From assembly GCA_049431945.1 (NCBI GenBank), contig JBMTDJ010000004.1, positions 3,190 through 67,189 on the forward strand: 64,000 nucleotides of DNA. The letters run 5' to 3'. The DNA is from Mxb001 sp049431945. GTDB taxonomy: Bacteria > Actinomycetota > Actinomycetes > S36-B12. Below, piece after piece: positions 1-7,429 of the stretch; positions within the stretch are counted from its first letter, which is position 1, and every line of letters begins with the position of its first letter. Both the position numbers and the translations under genes were made by a program. Under the pieces are notes generated by a model that was not told the origin of the DNA, did no database searches, and saw nothing but the letters and a program-made list of their open reading frames with translations.

Positions 1-339
1 GCGATCAAGGAGGAGACCGTTGGCTACCTCTTCCATGTCGAGGTCCAGGCGCCTCCGGCCGTGAGCGACGAGGCGGAGGAGGCCGCTGCGGCCGTCACGG
101 CGGCGCCCACCTCCGCGGCCGTTCAGGCCATTGCTGCCGCCGCCAAGTCCGCGCCGGCGGTCACGGCCAAGGGCTTGGGGCCTGCGCGCCCGCAGGTGCT
201 CGAGTACTCCGCACCCTCTGCGGACGGCGGTGTGATGCACGAGACCTTGCAGGCGGACGGCGAGGAGGTCGAACTCGACCCCCATGCCAGCCGCGCCGAG
301 CGTCGCCGTGCCGAGCGAGCCAAGCGCAAGCGCAAGTAG
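1..339 (+). CDS. secA: Protein translocase subunit SecA, C-terminal end (partial)
   Basis: The frame is open from base 1 and stops at 337-339, giving the last 112 residues of a protein cut by the window edge. The opening residues (AIKEETVGYLFHVEVQ) and the later YSAPSADGG stretch match the helical-wing end and tail of actinobacterial SecA, the ATPase motor that drives preproteins through SecYEG. The tail is Ala/Pro-rich and ends in a Lys/Arg-rich patch (RRRAERAKRKRK). The C-terminal zinc finger found in many SecA proteins is absent, as is common in actinobacterial SecA1. All catalytic motifs would lie upstream, so identity rests on the tail only. Confidence 0.75.
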   Translation, partial: AIKEETVGYLFHVEVQAPPAVSDEAEEAAAAVTAAPTSAAVQAIAAAAKSAPAVTAKGLGPARPQVLEYSAPSADGGVMHETLQADGEEVELDPHASRAERRRAERAKRKRK

Positions 340-348
340 TCCCGTCTC

Positions 349-747
349 CTACGGCGCGGGGCTCGGGGGGCGTCCTAGGAGCCACCACGCCAGTGCTGCG
401 GCAATCGCCGAGGTGGCGCCTCCGAGCAAGCCCCACCATGTGGAGGCGAGGAGTATGGCCAGGCCCGTGCCGATCACGACGTAAGCGATCGCGACGACTC
501 GCGTGGAGCGGTGGCGCTGGGCGAGCGATACGGGACGCGTCAGGGCCAGGACGACGATGAAGCCCAGGGTTGCGATGGCCGCAATCGGGCCGAAGAAGAA
601 GACGCCTGTCTGAAGCGTCGCAATGCCGTTGACCTCGTCCTCCGTAGAGGCACCGCGCGCGAAGACGGCCAGGACGAGGCCGACCAGGACAGCTGCCACC
701 GCGAAGGAGGCTAGCCGCAGCAGCGCGACACCGGCCTGGGAGTTCAT
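349..747 (-). CDS. Small four-helix membrane protein, unknown function
   Basis: 132 residues with four likely membrane helices (about 8-30, 50-70, 84-103 and 106-124) and short polar loops. I do not recognise a family. The ATG at 747-745 overlaps the TGA of the upstream gene as ATGA, so it is probably translated by coupling to the glycosylase-like gene. The open frame continues upstream, but that part lies antiparallel inside the neighbouring gene and has no membrane-like composition. The start chosen here gives an N-terminus that leads straight into the first helix. Confidence 0.7.
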   Translation of the reverse strand: MNSQAGVALLRLASFAVAAVLVGLVLAVFARGASTEDEVNGIATLQTGVFFFGPIAAIATLGFIVVLALTRPVSLAQRHRSTRVVAIAYVVIGTGLAILLASTWWGLLGGATSAIAAALAWWLLGRPPSPAP

Positions 748-1637
748 GGTGTGGCCACGAGGTTGAGGGATCGCCGCAACTGCTCGATGAGGCGATCTCG
801 CAGGAGGGCGCCCTGCTGACTGAAGTCGCGCTGGTACTCCACGTATTCCGCTCGACCTTCCGCTGTCTCGATGGGGATTGGCGCGTAGCCGAGCGAGGTG
901 AAGTCGTACGGGGAGGCCCTCATGTCGACCGCTCGGACCCGGCGCGCCAGGTCGAAGCAGTCTGCGGTGAGATCGGCGCCCACGGCCGGATACGACCGGA
1001 AGCACCACTTGTAGAGGTCCATCGTGGCGTGGAGGCATCCGGGTTGCTCGAGGTCGATCTGCGTCGCACGGGTGGGCTGCACGGTATTGAGGGGTCGGGC
1101 CGGGTCGGTGTAGAAGCGGAAGGCATCGACATGCGTGCACCGCAGCGGCGACGACTCGACGACCGCTTCGACGGCTTGCTGGTCCACTCGCAGCGGCCAC
1201 GACGAATGCCGCATCTCCTCGGGAGCCTGCCGGTAGACCATCGCCCACTCGTGACGCCCGAAGCAGTGGTACGCCGCGTGCCGAGCCGCAGTGGCTTCGA
1301 GGAGTCCCAGCGCGCCGCGCATGACGTCCACCGTCATCGTCGCGTGGTCGACTCGTGCGCCGGCCCCGTCGACCGCGTAGCCACGCACGCCTTCGAAGTC
1401 GCGGACGTCGCCGTCCAGGATGACGCCAGCTCCCGGGTGCCAGCGCGCGAGTTGTGCGGGTCGCCAGGAGTAGTAGTCGAAGAGGAAGTCGTCGACCGGA
1501 TGCCGCTCGCCCTGCTCGCGTCGCGCCAGCCGGGGGGTGACCCACGGCTCGACACGCGCTGCGTGCTCAGCGACGCGCTGACGCCACTCGCGCTCGCTGA
1601 GCACGATGTCGCGCGTGTCGGGCTGGGTCAGGGACAT
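744..1637 (-). CDS. Conserved actinobacterial protein usually annotated 3-methyladenine DNA glycosylase
   Basis: 297 residues. The HPVDDFLFDYYSWRPAQLARWHPG block near the N-terminus, the MDLYKWCFR segment and the MRASPYDFTSLGYAPIPIETAEG segment are typical of a conserved actinobacterial family that databases often label 3-methyladenine DNA glycosylase. I see no helix-hairpin-helix or other recognisable base-excision motif, so the enzymatic name should be treated as inherited annotation. Two adjacent ATG codons (1640 and 1637) are possible starts. The gene lies 14 bp after the reductase gene and overlaps the membrane-protein gene by 4 bp, consistent with one transcript from about 2785. Confidence 0.7.
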   Translation of the reverse strand: MSLTQPDTRDIVLSEREWRQRVAEHAARVEPWVTPRLARREQGERHPVDDFLFDYYSWRPAQLARWHPGAGVILDGDVRDFEGVRGYAVDGAGARVDHATMTVDVMRGALGLLEATAARHAAYHCFGRHEWAMVYRQAPEEMRHSSWPLRVDQQAVEAVVESSPLRCTHVDAFRFYTDPARPLNTVQPTRATQIDLEQPGCLHATMDLYKWCFRSYPAVGADLTADCFDLARRVRAVDMRASPYDFTSLGYAPIPIETAEGRAEYVEYQRDFSQQGALLRDRLIEQLRRSLNLVATP

Positions 1638-1651
1638 CATGATCGCGCGCC

Positions 1652-2785
1652 CTACGTGACCGCGACGAGTCCCATATCGGCGCAGCCGCGCTCGAGCACC
1701 TCGAGGCCGAAGGCATCCACAGGACCATGGGCGCCAGGTGGGATGTCGCGCGTTGCGGCCACCGCAGCGCCCCACGCGAGCAGTTCTGCCGTGAGGTCGT
1801 ACGGCGACGGTCCTTCCACGCGTACGTGGGCCAGCGGCCTGCCGACGGCGTCGAACGCCTCGGCCTGCACGACCGTGCGCGCCCGGGCTCTGCTCGCCGC
1901 GTCCGGGCCCTCACCCGTCGTGCGTCCCAGACGCCGGCGCAAGGCGCGCATGGCTCGGTCCCCAGCCCCGGGCACCGCTGCAACGGCACCGAGTGCTCCG
2001 CCGGCCATGGACGCGGCGGGTGTCCAGCGCCCCGCCCAGCCCAACCACACCTCGATATCGGAGATATCAGGATCAGTGAGGGGGAGGGCGAGATGCTCGG
2101 AGCCCGCGACGGGCAGTCCCTTCCAGACGCGGCCACGGCCCAGGTCGAATGATCGTGTGCGCCCGCCGGACGACCGCCGCTCCACGATGGTGCCGCCGCG
2201 TCGGGCGTAACTCGGCGCGAGCAGCACTCCGGCTGCGCTCGCGCGGGTGCCCGAACTGATTCCGAACGCACCGTCGATGAAGTAGCCGATGTCGAGGCGT
2301 GCAGCCGGGTGACCGGCTCGACGGCAACGCCGAAGTGCCAGAGCTCCAGCGAGATTGCCGGGCACGTAGTCGTAGCCGAATGCCGTGACCAGTCGCGCGC
2401 CCGTGTCGACTGCACGCGGACCGAAGTCGTCGAAGACGCGCCGGATGAAGGGAGGTTCACCGGTTGAGTCGAGGTACGCGGCACCGGCGTCGATGGCAGC
2501 CTCCACCGCGGTGTCCCCCCACTCCACGAACGGGCCGACGGTGGTCACGAGCACATCGGATGGGGACTCCAAGAGGCGGCGCACCGAGGCCGGATCGCCG
2601 GCGTCGGCGACGGCGATGGTGGGCTCCGCGGCGGACGTGGGAGCGAGGGGTGCCAGGCGATCGGCGAGGCGGGCGACCGCGTCGTGCCGGCGACCGGCAA
2701 GGACCGGCGCCAGGCCGGCCCGCACCATCGCCTCCGCGGTGAGGCGCCCTGTGAAGCCGGTGGCGCCGAGCAGGACGATGCGCAT
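1652..2785 (-). CDS. Saccharopine dehydrogenase-like NAD(P)-binding reductase
   Basis: 377 residues starting MRIVLLGATGFTGRLTAEAMVRAGL, a Rossmann nucleotide-binding motif (GATGFTG) at residues 7-13. The body (STGEPPFIRRVFDD, FGYDYVPGNLAGALALR) resembles the saccharopine dehydrogenase / trans-acting enoyl reductase family, whose mycobacterial members reduce lipid intermediates. The real substrate here cannot be told. The ATG at 2785 is supported by a -10 box TAGCGT seven nucleotides upstream, so the mRNA is probably leaderless. The gene is divergent from the aminotransferase, only 23 bp away. Confidence 0.8.
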   Translation of the reverse strand: MRIVLLGATGFTGRLTAEAMVRAGLAPVLAGRRHDAVARLADRLAPLAPTSAAEPTIAVADAGDPASVRRLLESPSDVLVTTVGPFVEWGDTAVEAAIDAGAAYLDSTGEPPFIRRVFDDFGPRAVDTGARLVTAFGYDYVPGNLAGALALRRCRRAGHPAARLDIGYFIDGAFGISSGTRASAAGVLLAPSYARRGGTIVERRSSGGRTRSFDLGRGRVWKGLPVAGSEHLALPLTDPDISDIEVWLGWAGRWTPAASMAGGALGAVAAVPGAGDRAMRALRRRLGRTTGEGPDAASRARARTVVQAEAFDAVGRPLAHVRVEGPSPYDLTAELLAWGAAVAATRDIPPGAHGPVDAFGLEVLERGCADMGLVAVT

Positions 2786-2792
2786 GGGAGTC

Positions 2793-2802
2793 ACGCTAGC
2801 CT
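2793..2802. promoter_or_regulatory. Bidirectional overlapping -10 boxes
   Basis: ACGCTAGCCT fits A-N3-TA-N3-T. Read on the plus strand TAGCCT (2797-2802) sits 6 nt before the GTG at 2809. Read on the minus strand TAGCGT (2798-2793) sits 7 nt before the ATG at 2785. The two hexamers share the central TA, so the two divergent genes probably use mutually exclusive, leaderless promoters. Confidence 0.6.
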
Positions 2803-2808
2803 GCGCGC

Positions 2809-4212
2809 GTGGAGCACGTGAACCCCGATCGCGTCGGCGCCGCCGATGGCGAGCAGACCAGGCTGTGGCATCCGTTCGCCGACATGGCGGCGGTTGCCGA
2901 TTCTGGCGAGTTGGTGATTGAGAGCGGCGCCGGAGCCTACGTCGTCGATGAGAGTGGTCGTCGATATCTCGATGCTTCCGCCGGGCTCTGGTACTGCAAC
3001 GTCGGTCATGGTCGTCGGGAACTCGCGGACGCGGCGCAACAGCAGATGGCCAGGCTCGCTTCGTACTCGGCTTTCGGCGACCTTGCGACACGTCCCGCCA
3101 TCGAATTGGCCAGCCGACTTGCGGGCGTAGCCCCGATGGATGATGCGCGGGTATTCCTCACCAGCGGTGGGAGTGACGGGGTCGATACGGCGGTCAAGTT
3201 GGCCCGACGCTACTGGGCCGAGCTCGGACACGGTGACCGCACCGCAATCGTCACGCGCGAGCACGCGTACCACGGAATGCACCTCGCGGGGACGAGCCTT
3301 GCGGGTATCGACGCCAACCGAGCCGGGCATGGTGACCTCGATCCTGCCGTCCTGCGCGTGCCGTGGGATGACGCCGAGGCCTTGGAGTCGCTGCTGTCGA
3401 GCAGGTCCGATGTCGGGGCCTTCTTCTGTGAGCCCATCATTGGCGCCGGCGGGGTCTACGCGCCTCCTCCTGCCTACCTGGAGCGCGTGCGTGAGATCTG
3501 CCGTGCCCACGAGGTCCTCTTCGTCGCTGACGAGGTGATCTGCGGCTACGGTCGCACCGGCCGGATGTTCGCCAGCGATCGCTGGTCCTTGGACCCCGAC
3601 ATCCTGCTCTCGGCCAAGGGGATCACCTCGGGATACGTGCCGCTGGGTGCGGTCATCGTGTCAGGGCGCGTGGCGTCCCCCTTCTGGTCGGGGGATCGCG
3701 GTCCTGTCGTGTGGAGGCATGGCTATACGTACTCGGCTCACGCGACGGCGTGCGCTGTGGCTCTGGTCAACCTCGACATCATCGAGCGGGAGCGGCTGAT
3801 CGAGCATGTCGACCGCATGCAACATCGCCTCGGCTCGGCCCTGGCACCCCTCAGCGCATTCGATGTCGTCGAGGAGGTGAGGGCCGGGGTCGGACTCCTC
3901 GCCGCGGTCGACTACACGCCCGAGGCCAAGCAGTCCGGAGTGCCGGGGCTGGTCCTCTCTGGCCTGCGCGACCGAGGTGTGCTCACGAGAAACCTCGCGT
4001 CCGGAGCCCTGCAGATCTCACCGGCGTTCGTCGTCGACGACGCGGACATCACGCTCTTGGTGAGCGCGATTGCCGAAGCCATTGCCGCAGCCGGCGGTCA
4101 GCGCGCCCGCCCCGAGGCGAGCGATCTCCTACCGGACATCACCACCGACGAGGGGATCGACGCGTTCGACGATCGGCACTACCTCGATCAGCGGCCGCCG
4201 CACCACGGGTGA
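2809..4212 (+). CDS. Class III PLP-dependent aminotransferase
   Basis: 467 residues with the full class III omega-aminotransferase pattern: LWHPFADM near the N-terminus, the SGGSDGVDTAVKLAR cofactor-phosphate region (about 119-133), ADEVICGYGRTG (about 240-251) carrying the Asp that contacts the pyridine nitrogen, and the Schiff-base lysine K270 in SAKGITSGYVPLGAV. Such enzymes move an amino group between an omega-amino donor and pyruvate or 2-oxoglutarate; the donor cannot be assigned. The GTG start at 2809 has a -10 box exactly 6 nt upstream. It is a single-gene unit, with mscL convergent 8 bp downstream. Confidence 0.88.
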   Translation: MEHVNPDRVGAADGEQTRLWHPFADMAAVADSGELVIESGAGAYVVDESGRRYLDASAGLWYCNVGHGRRELADAAQQQMARLASYSAFGDLATRPAIELASRLAGVAPMDDARVFLTSGGSDGVDTAVKLARRYWAELGHGDRTAIVTREHAYHGMHLAGTSLAGIDANRAGHGDLDPAVLRVPWDDAEALESLLSSRSDVGAFFCEPIIGAGGVYAPPPAYLERVREICRAHEVLFVADEVICGYGRTGRMFASDRWSLDPDILLSAKGITSGYVPLGAVIVSGRVASPFWSGDRGPVVWRHGYTYSAHATACAVALVNLDIIERERLIEHVDRMQHRLGSALAPLSAFDVVEEVRAGVGLLAAVDYTPEAKQSGVPGLVLSGLRDRGVLTRNLASGALQISPAFVVDDADITLLVSAIAEAIAAAGGQRARPEASDLLPDITTDEGIDAFDDRHYLDQRPPHHG

Positions 4213-4220
4213 TCGCGACG

Positions 4221-4634
4221 TCAGTCGCCTTGCGTCGGCCTGCCATTGGCCTGCTCGCGAAGTAGGTCGCGAATCTCCTCGAGGAGCTTGACGTCAGCAG
4301 TGCGCGTATCGACGTCTCCCTGACCGGACAACTTCCGGTACTTGTTCATCGGTGCGACGAAGAAGAGGTAGAGCGCAGCGAGGGTGACGAAGAACGTGAT
4401 CACGGCCCCGATGAGCAGTGCGACGTTGATCTCGTGGCCCGCCGAGAGCGTGATCGTGCCGCCGATGCTGCCGTCGGACCCGCCAAGGATGCTGAGGATC
4501 CAGCCGACAATGGGCTCGATGAGTGCCTGGGTCACGGCCGCAACGAGTGCGGCGAGGGCGGTGCCCACGGCGACCGCAACAGCGAGGTCGATGACATTGC
4601 CGCGGAACACGAACTCCTTGAAGCCCTTGATCAT
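4221..4634 (-). CDS. mscL: Large-conductance mechanosensitive channel MscL
   Basis: 137 residues, the usual length. MIKGFKEFVFRGNVIDLAVAVAVGTA is the conserved amphipathic N-terminal helix plus the pore-lining TM1. The second helix is LLIGAVITFFVTLAALYLFFV (about 73-93), followed by a charged C-terminal helix ending in LLEEIRDLLREQ. The protein forms a homopentamer in the cytoplasmic membrane that opens under extreme tension to release solutes during osmotic downshock. A strong Shine-Dalgarno (GGAGG) precedes the ATG. Its position beside the SAF and FmdB-type genes is conserved in actinobacteria. Confidence 0.96.
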   Translation of the reverse strand: MIKGFKEFVFRGNVIDLAVAVAVGTALAALVAAVTQALIEPIVGWILSILGGSDGSIGGTITLSAGHEINVALLIGAVITFFVTLAALYLFFVAPMNKYRKLSGQGDVDTRTADVKLLEEIRDLLREQANGRPTQGD

Positions 4635-4669
4635 GACGGTATTCCTCCGATCTCGTCGTCACGGACGGG

Positions 4670-5275
4670 TCAGCGCATCACGACTCCCAATCCAGGTTGC
4701 GCGCCCGCGGCCGCGAGTGTGACCGCCGTGCGTCGGTCGGCCGCGACGACGATGAGACTACCGGCGCGGCGCTGAGTACCGCCAAGACCGGTCGCACTCG
4801 CCGGTCGGGGCACGGTGACGACTTGGACTGCCGCTGCGATAACTCGCCCGGACTGCTCTCCTTCGATGGCGACCAGGTCGATGGTCGTTCCTGGCGCCAG
4901 GAGATCGGCGGCCTCGGGGTCGGCGAGGCGGACCGGCACGACGTGCAGTCCGTCGGATCGCTCGCCGGTCGCGACGAGTCTGCCCGGAGTGATCGCCTCG
5001 CCCGCATCGACTCGCGACGCGATGGTCCGCCCGACGGCCTCGGCCGGATCGACGAGTGCGCCAGGCGTGACGAAGTCGACAGGAATGCTGCGGAGGTCAA
5101 GGTCGTCGTTCGTGAGCGTCGCTCCCGCGGGAAGGTCGATGGCGGCGATGACGATATCGACGCGCTCAGGCTCACCCGGGCGTGCGGCAGTGACGATCAC
5201 CAGCGCCGCCAGGCCCGCGCAGGCGGCCGCAAGAGGTCGACGGAATCGGTGGATGAACAGCCGTGCAGCGGTCAT
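4670..5275 (-). CDS. SAF-domain membrane-anchored protein (CpaB/RcpC-like)
   Basis: 201 residues. A basic N-terminus is followed by one membrane helix (about 13-32) and then an SAF domain (IDLPAGATLTNDDLDLRSIPVDFV, GRTIASRVDAGEAITPGRL), as in the CpaB/RcpC proteins of Flp pilus systems and in antifreeze-like folds. No pilus genes are nearby, so a pilus role is unproven. The same gene sits next to mscL and the FmdB-type gene in many actinobacteria. The -10 box TAACGT lies 6 nt before the ATG, suggesting a leaderless mRNA. Confidence 0.75.
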   Translation of the reverse strand: MTAARLFIHRFRRPLAAACAGLAALVIVTAARPGEPERVDIVIAAIDLPAGATLTNDDLDLRSIPVDFVTPGALVDPAEAVGRTIASRVDAGEAITPGRLVATGERSDGLHVVPVRLADPEAADLLAPGTTIDLVAIEGEQSGRVIAAAVQVVTVPRPASATGLGGTQRRAGSLIVVAADRRTAVTLAAAGAQPGLGVVMR

Positions 5276-5281
5276 GCCGCG

Positions 5282-5287
5282 ACGTTA
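5282..5287 (-). promoter_or_regulatory. -10 box of the SAF gene (leaderless)
   Basis: TAACGT on the minus strand, 6 nt upstream of the ATG at 5275, matches the actinobacterial TANNNT -10 element. A DnaA-box-like CTATCCACA lies further upstream at 5316-5324 but is isolated. Confidence 0.45.
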
Positions 5288-5347
5288 GGCCCGAAAGGTC
5301 GGAAGATGCGGTGGGCTATCCACAGGGAGCAGCGCCGTCCACAGGGG

Positions 5348-5671
5348 CTACGACGCGGATGTGGCTCCGGACGACCCCGAGGGAGAACTGCTCGTGGCGG
5401 ACTCGCTCTTCGTCGAGCTGGCCGTGGTGGACTTGGTCGTATCCGACGTCGATGACGCTGTCGACGTGCCAGATGCGGCTGTGTCGGACGACGACGATCG
5501 CGAGTCGGTCCGATAGAAGCCCGATCCCTTGAAGACGACGCCTACGTTGCCGAAAAGCTTGCGCAGGCGCCCGCCGCACTCGGGGCAGGTCGTGAGGGCG
5601 TCATCGCTGAATGACTGCACGGCCTCGAGTTCGTGGCCGCAATCGTTGCAGGCGTACTGATAGGTGGGCAC
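5348..5671 (-). CDS. FmdB-family zinc-ribbon protein (Ruc-type redox chaperone homologue)
   Basis: 107 residues. The N-terminus MPTYQYACNDCGHELE and TTCPECGG give two CxxC pairs (C8/C11 and C29/C32), a zinc ribbon. From about residue 57 the protein is a long Ser/Thr/Ala-rich, probably disordered tail. The Mycobacterium tuberculosis protein at the same chromosomal place (Rv0991c, Ruc) is an oxidation-activated unfolded-protein chaperone controlled by HrcA. This gene has a perfect CIRCE box across its promoter, which supports the same regulation and role. The start is GTG with a GAGGAGG Shine-Dalgarno. Confidence 0.85.
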   Translation of the reverse strand: MPTYQYACNDCGHELEAVQSFSDDALTTCPECGGRLRKLFGNVGVVFKGSGFYRTDSRSSSSDTAASGTSTASSTSDTTKSTTASSTKSESATSSSPSGSSGATSAS

Positions 5672-5690
5672 GGATCCTCCTCGCCTGGGG

Positions 5691-5720
5691 ATGTTAGCAC
5701 TCGGGTACCGGGAGTGCTAA
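5691..5720 (-). promoter_or_regulatory. CIRCE element (HrcA operator) overlapping the FmdB/Ruc promoter
   Basis: TTAGCACTC-N9-GAGTGCTAA at 5694-5720 is a perfect match to the CIRCE inverted repeat bound by the heat-shock repressor HrcA. On the minus strand the distal arm contains the -10 hexamer TAACAT (5696-5691) and the other arm contains a -35-like TTAGCA (5720-5715), with an 18-bp spacer. HrcA bound here would cover the whole core promoter. The box is 22 bp upstream of the FmdB-type GTG and 57 bp upstream of the divergent ABC gene. Confidence 0.9.
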
Positions 5721-5764
5721 TCGCGACGTGGGGACGACGCGGGGCTGGGCTCGGCAGCCGCGGG

Positions 5765-5770
5765 TAGTGT
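5765..5770 (+). promoter_or_regulatory. -10 box of the ABC transporter operon (leaderless)
   Basis: TAGTGT lies 7 nt before the GTG at 5778, and no Shine-Dalgarno is visible, so transcription probably begins at or next to the start codon. Confidence 0.45.
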
Positions 5771-5777
5771 CGCCGTC

Positions 5778-6680
5778 GTGTCCATCCTCGTCGAGCACCT
5801 CGGCAAGACCTTCGGCAGTGTGCGCGCTGTCGATGACCTGTCTTTCACCGTCCCCGATGGAGTCGTCACCGGATTCCTCGGGCCCAACGGAGCGGGCAAG
5901 TCCACCACCATGCGCCTCATGCTCGGTCTCGACCGGGGCGATGGTCGCACTCTCTTTGACGGCAAGCTCCTGCGCGATCACGGGCACCCCAGTCGCGTCG
6001 TGGGCACGCACCTCGACGCGCGACCCTTCCTTCCCGGGCGCACGGCGCGCGATCACCTTCGCATGCTGGCAACCGAGGCCAAGTTGCCAGCGGCCCGCAT
6101 CGATGACGTGCTCGCCATGGTGGGCCTCACCGATGTCGCCGACGATCGACCCAAGACGTTCTCGCTCGGAATGGCGCAGCGGCTCGGCCTTGCGGGGGCT
6201 GTCCTCGCCGAGCCTCACGCACTCATGCTGGACGAGCCGGCGAACGGCCTTGATCCGCAATCGATTCAGTGGCTGAGGGAGTTCCTTCGTCATTACGCTG
6301 CCGAAGGCCGGGCTGTGCTCGTGTCGAGTCATCTGCTCAGCGAGATGCAGTTGATGGCTGACCACGTGGTGGTCATCGCGAAAGGGCGGCTGGTCGCGGA
6401 CGGCACCGTGGACGACCTCGTGTCCCAGCGCAGCGACGTCTTCGTGCGGTGCACGGACCCTGGGCGACTTGCCGGCCTGCTCCGCGCGGCAGGGGGCTCG
6501 GTCACGGAGGAGGGCGATGCTCTCAGTGTCGTCGATCTGACCACCGACCAGGTGGGCCACCTCGCCTTCGATGCCGAGGTGACGATCCTCGAACTCGCCA
6601 CGCGCAAGGCGAGTCTGGAAGAGACCTTCATGCAGCTCACGGGTGACGATCAGCAGTACGCATTCGGGGAGGCATCGTGA
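5778..6680 (+). CDS. ABC transporter ATP-binding protein
   Basis: 300 residues with a Walker A GPNGAGKST (35-43), a signature-like LGMAQ (130-134) and a Walker B ALMLDEP (148-154). A C-terminal extension (about 215-300) is typical of single-NBD exporters and of ABC-2 bacitracin/lantibiotic-type pumps. It partners the permease gene, whose GTG overlaps its stop codon as GTGA. The substrate is unknown. The pair, together with two crcB genes, sits between the FmdB-type gene and 5-formyl-THF cyclo-ligase, which are neighbours in M. tuberculosis. Confidence 0.9.
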   Translation: MSILVEHLGKTFGSVRAVDDLSFTVPDGVVTGFLGPNGAGKSTTMRLMLGLDRGDGRTLFDGKLLRDHGHPSRVVGTHLDARPFLPGRTARDHLRMLATEAKLPAARIDDVLAMVGLTDVADDRPKTFSLGMAQRLGLAGAVLAEPHALMLDEPANGLDPQSIQWLREFLRHYAAEGRAVLVSSHLLSEMQLMADHVVVIAKGRLVADGTVDDLVSQRSDVFVRCTDPGRLAGLLRAAGGSVTEEGDALSVVDLTTDQVGHLAFDAEVTILELATRKASLEETFMQLTGDDQQYAFGEAS

Positions 6681-7426
6681 CCGGCGAACTCCGCTACGAA
6701 TGGGTGCGCATCAGCACCGTGCGTTCTACCTGGGCGCTCGTCGGCTTTGCCATGCTCGTCCCCGCAGGGCTCGCGCTCTTCGTGTCCTGGCTCGTGGGCA
6801 ATCTCGGGCCCGACGGCGGTGGACCGCCCGACGGTGAGGCGGGAGGCCTGGCCGGATTCCTTCCCCTCACGGCCGCGATTCTGTGCGCCATCGGGGCGGC
6901 CGCCTTCGGTCAGGAGTACCGACACGGGCTCATCCGCATCACCCTGGCGATCTTCCCTCGACGCACGCCGGTCTTCGTCGCCAAGACGCTCATGGTCGCT
7001 GCGGTCGTCGTCGTCGCCGCGATCCTCGCGATCGCCACGATCGTGCTCGCGCAGGCACTCGGAGGAGTGATCTCCGGCACCGGGGTCGTCTGGGACGAGA
7101 CCGCCTGGGGAGCCTCGGGGGTGCGGGCCGTGATGTACGTCGTCCTGTTCGTGCTCATCGCCTTGGCCCTGACGGCTCTCACACGCAATCAGCCGCTCGG
7201 CGTCATCGGCCCGATCGTGCTGGCCGTCCTCATCGAGCCGATCATCGGCACCATCGCCTTCGTGCAGGGCTGGACCTGGATCGACTGGGTGCTGCCCTTC
7301 TCGGGGGGCGCCGCTGCTGTGTCAACCGATGGCGCGGAGGCGTGGGGGCACCTGGCGATCTTCGGGGGATGGTTCCTGCTCCTGGCGATTCCCGCGTGGC
7401 TGCTCTTCGTGCGCCGCGACGCCTGA
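6677..7426 (+). CDS. ABC-2 type transporter permease
   Basis: 249 residues with about six hydrophobic segments: near 18-38, 55-75, 100-128, 148-165, 174-195 and 226-245. This is the layout of an ABC-2 exporter membrane subunit. It lacks the longer soluble domains of MacB-type permeases. It is translationally coupled to the ATPase through a GTGA overlap, and the crcB gene follows 3 bp later, so the four genes may be co-transcribed. The exported compound cannot be inferred. Confidence 0.82.
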   Translation: MTGELRYEWVRISTVRSTWALVGFAMLVPAGLALFVSWLVGNLGPDGGGPPDGEAGGLAGFLPLTAAILCAIGAAAFGQEYRHGLIRITLAIFPRRTPVFVAKTLMVAAVVVVAAILAIATIVLAQALGGVISGTGVVWDETAWGASGVRAVMYVVLFVLIALALTALTRNQPLGVIGPIVLAVLIEPIIGTIAFVQGWTWIDWVLPFSGGAAAVSTDGAEAWGHLAIFGGWFLLLAIPAWLLFVRRDA

Positions 7427-7429
7427 CCC

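Noticed and set aside
5316..5345. DnaA-box-like CTATCCACA and a second TCCACA, suggesting a replication origin
   Set aside because: Only one near-consensus box and one poor copy; no dnaA, dnaN or AT-rich unwinding region is nearby. More likely chance in a promoter region.
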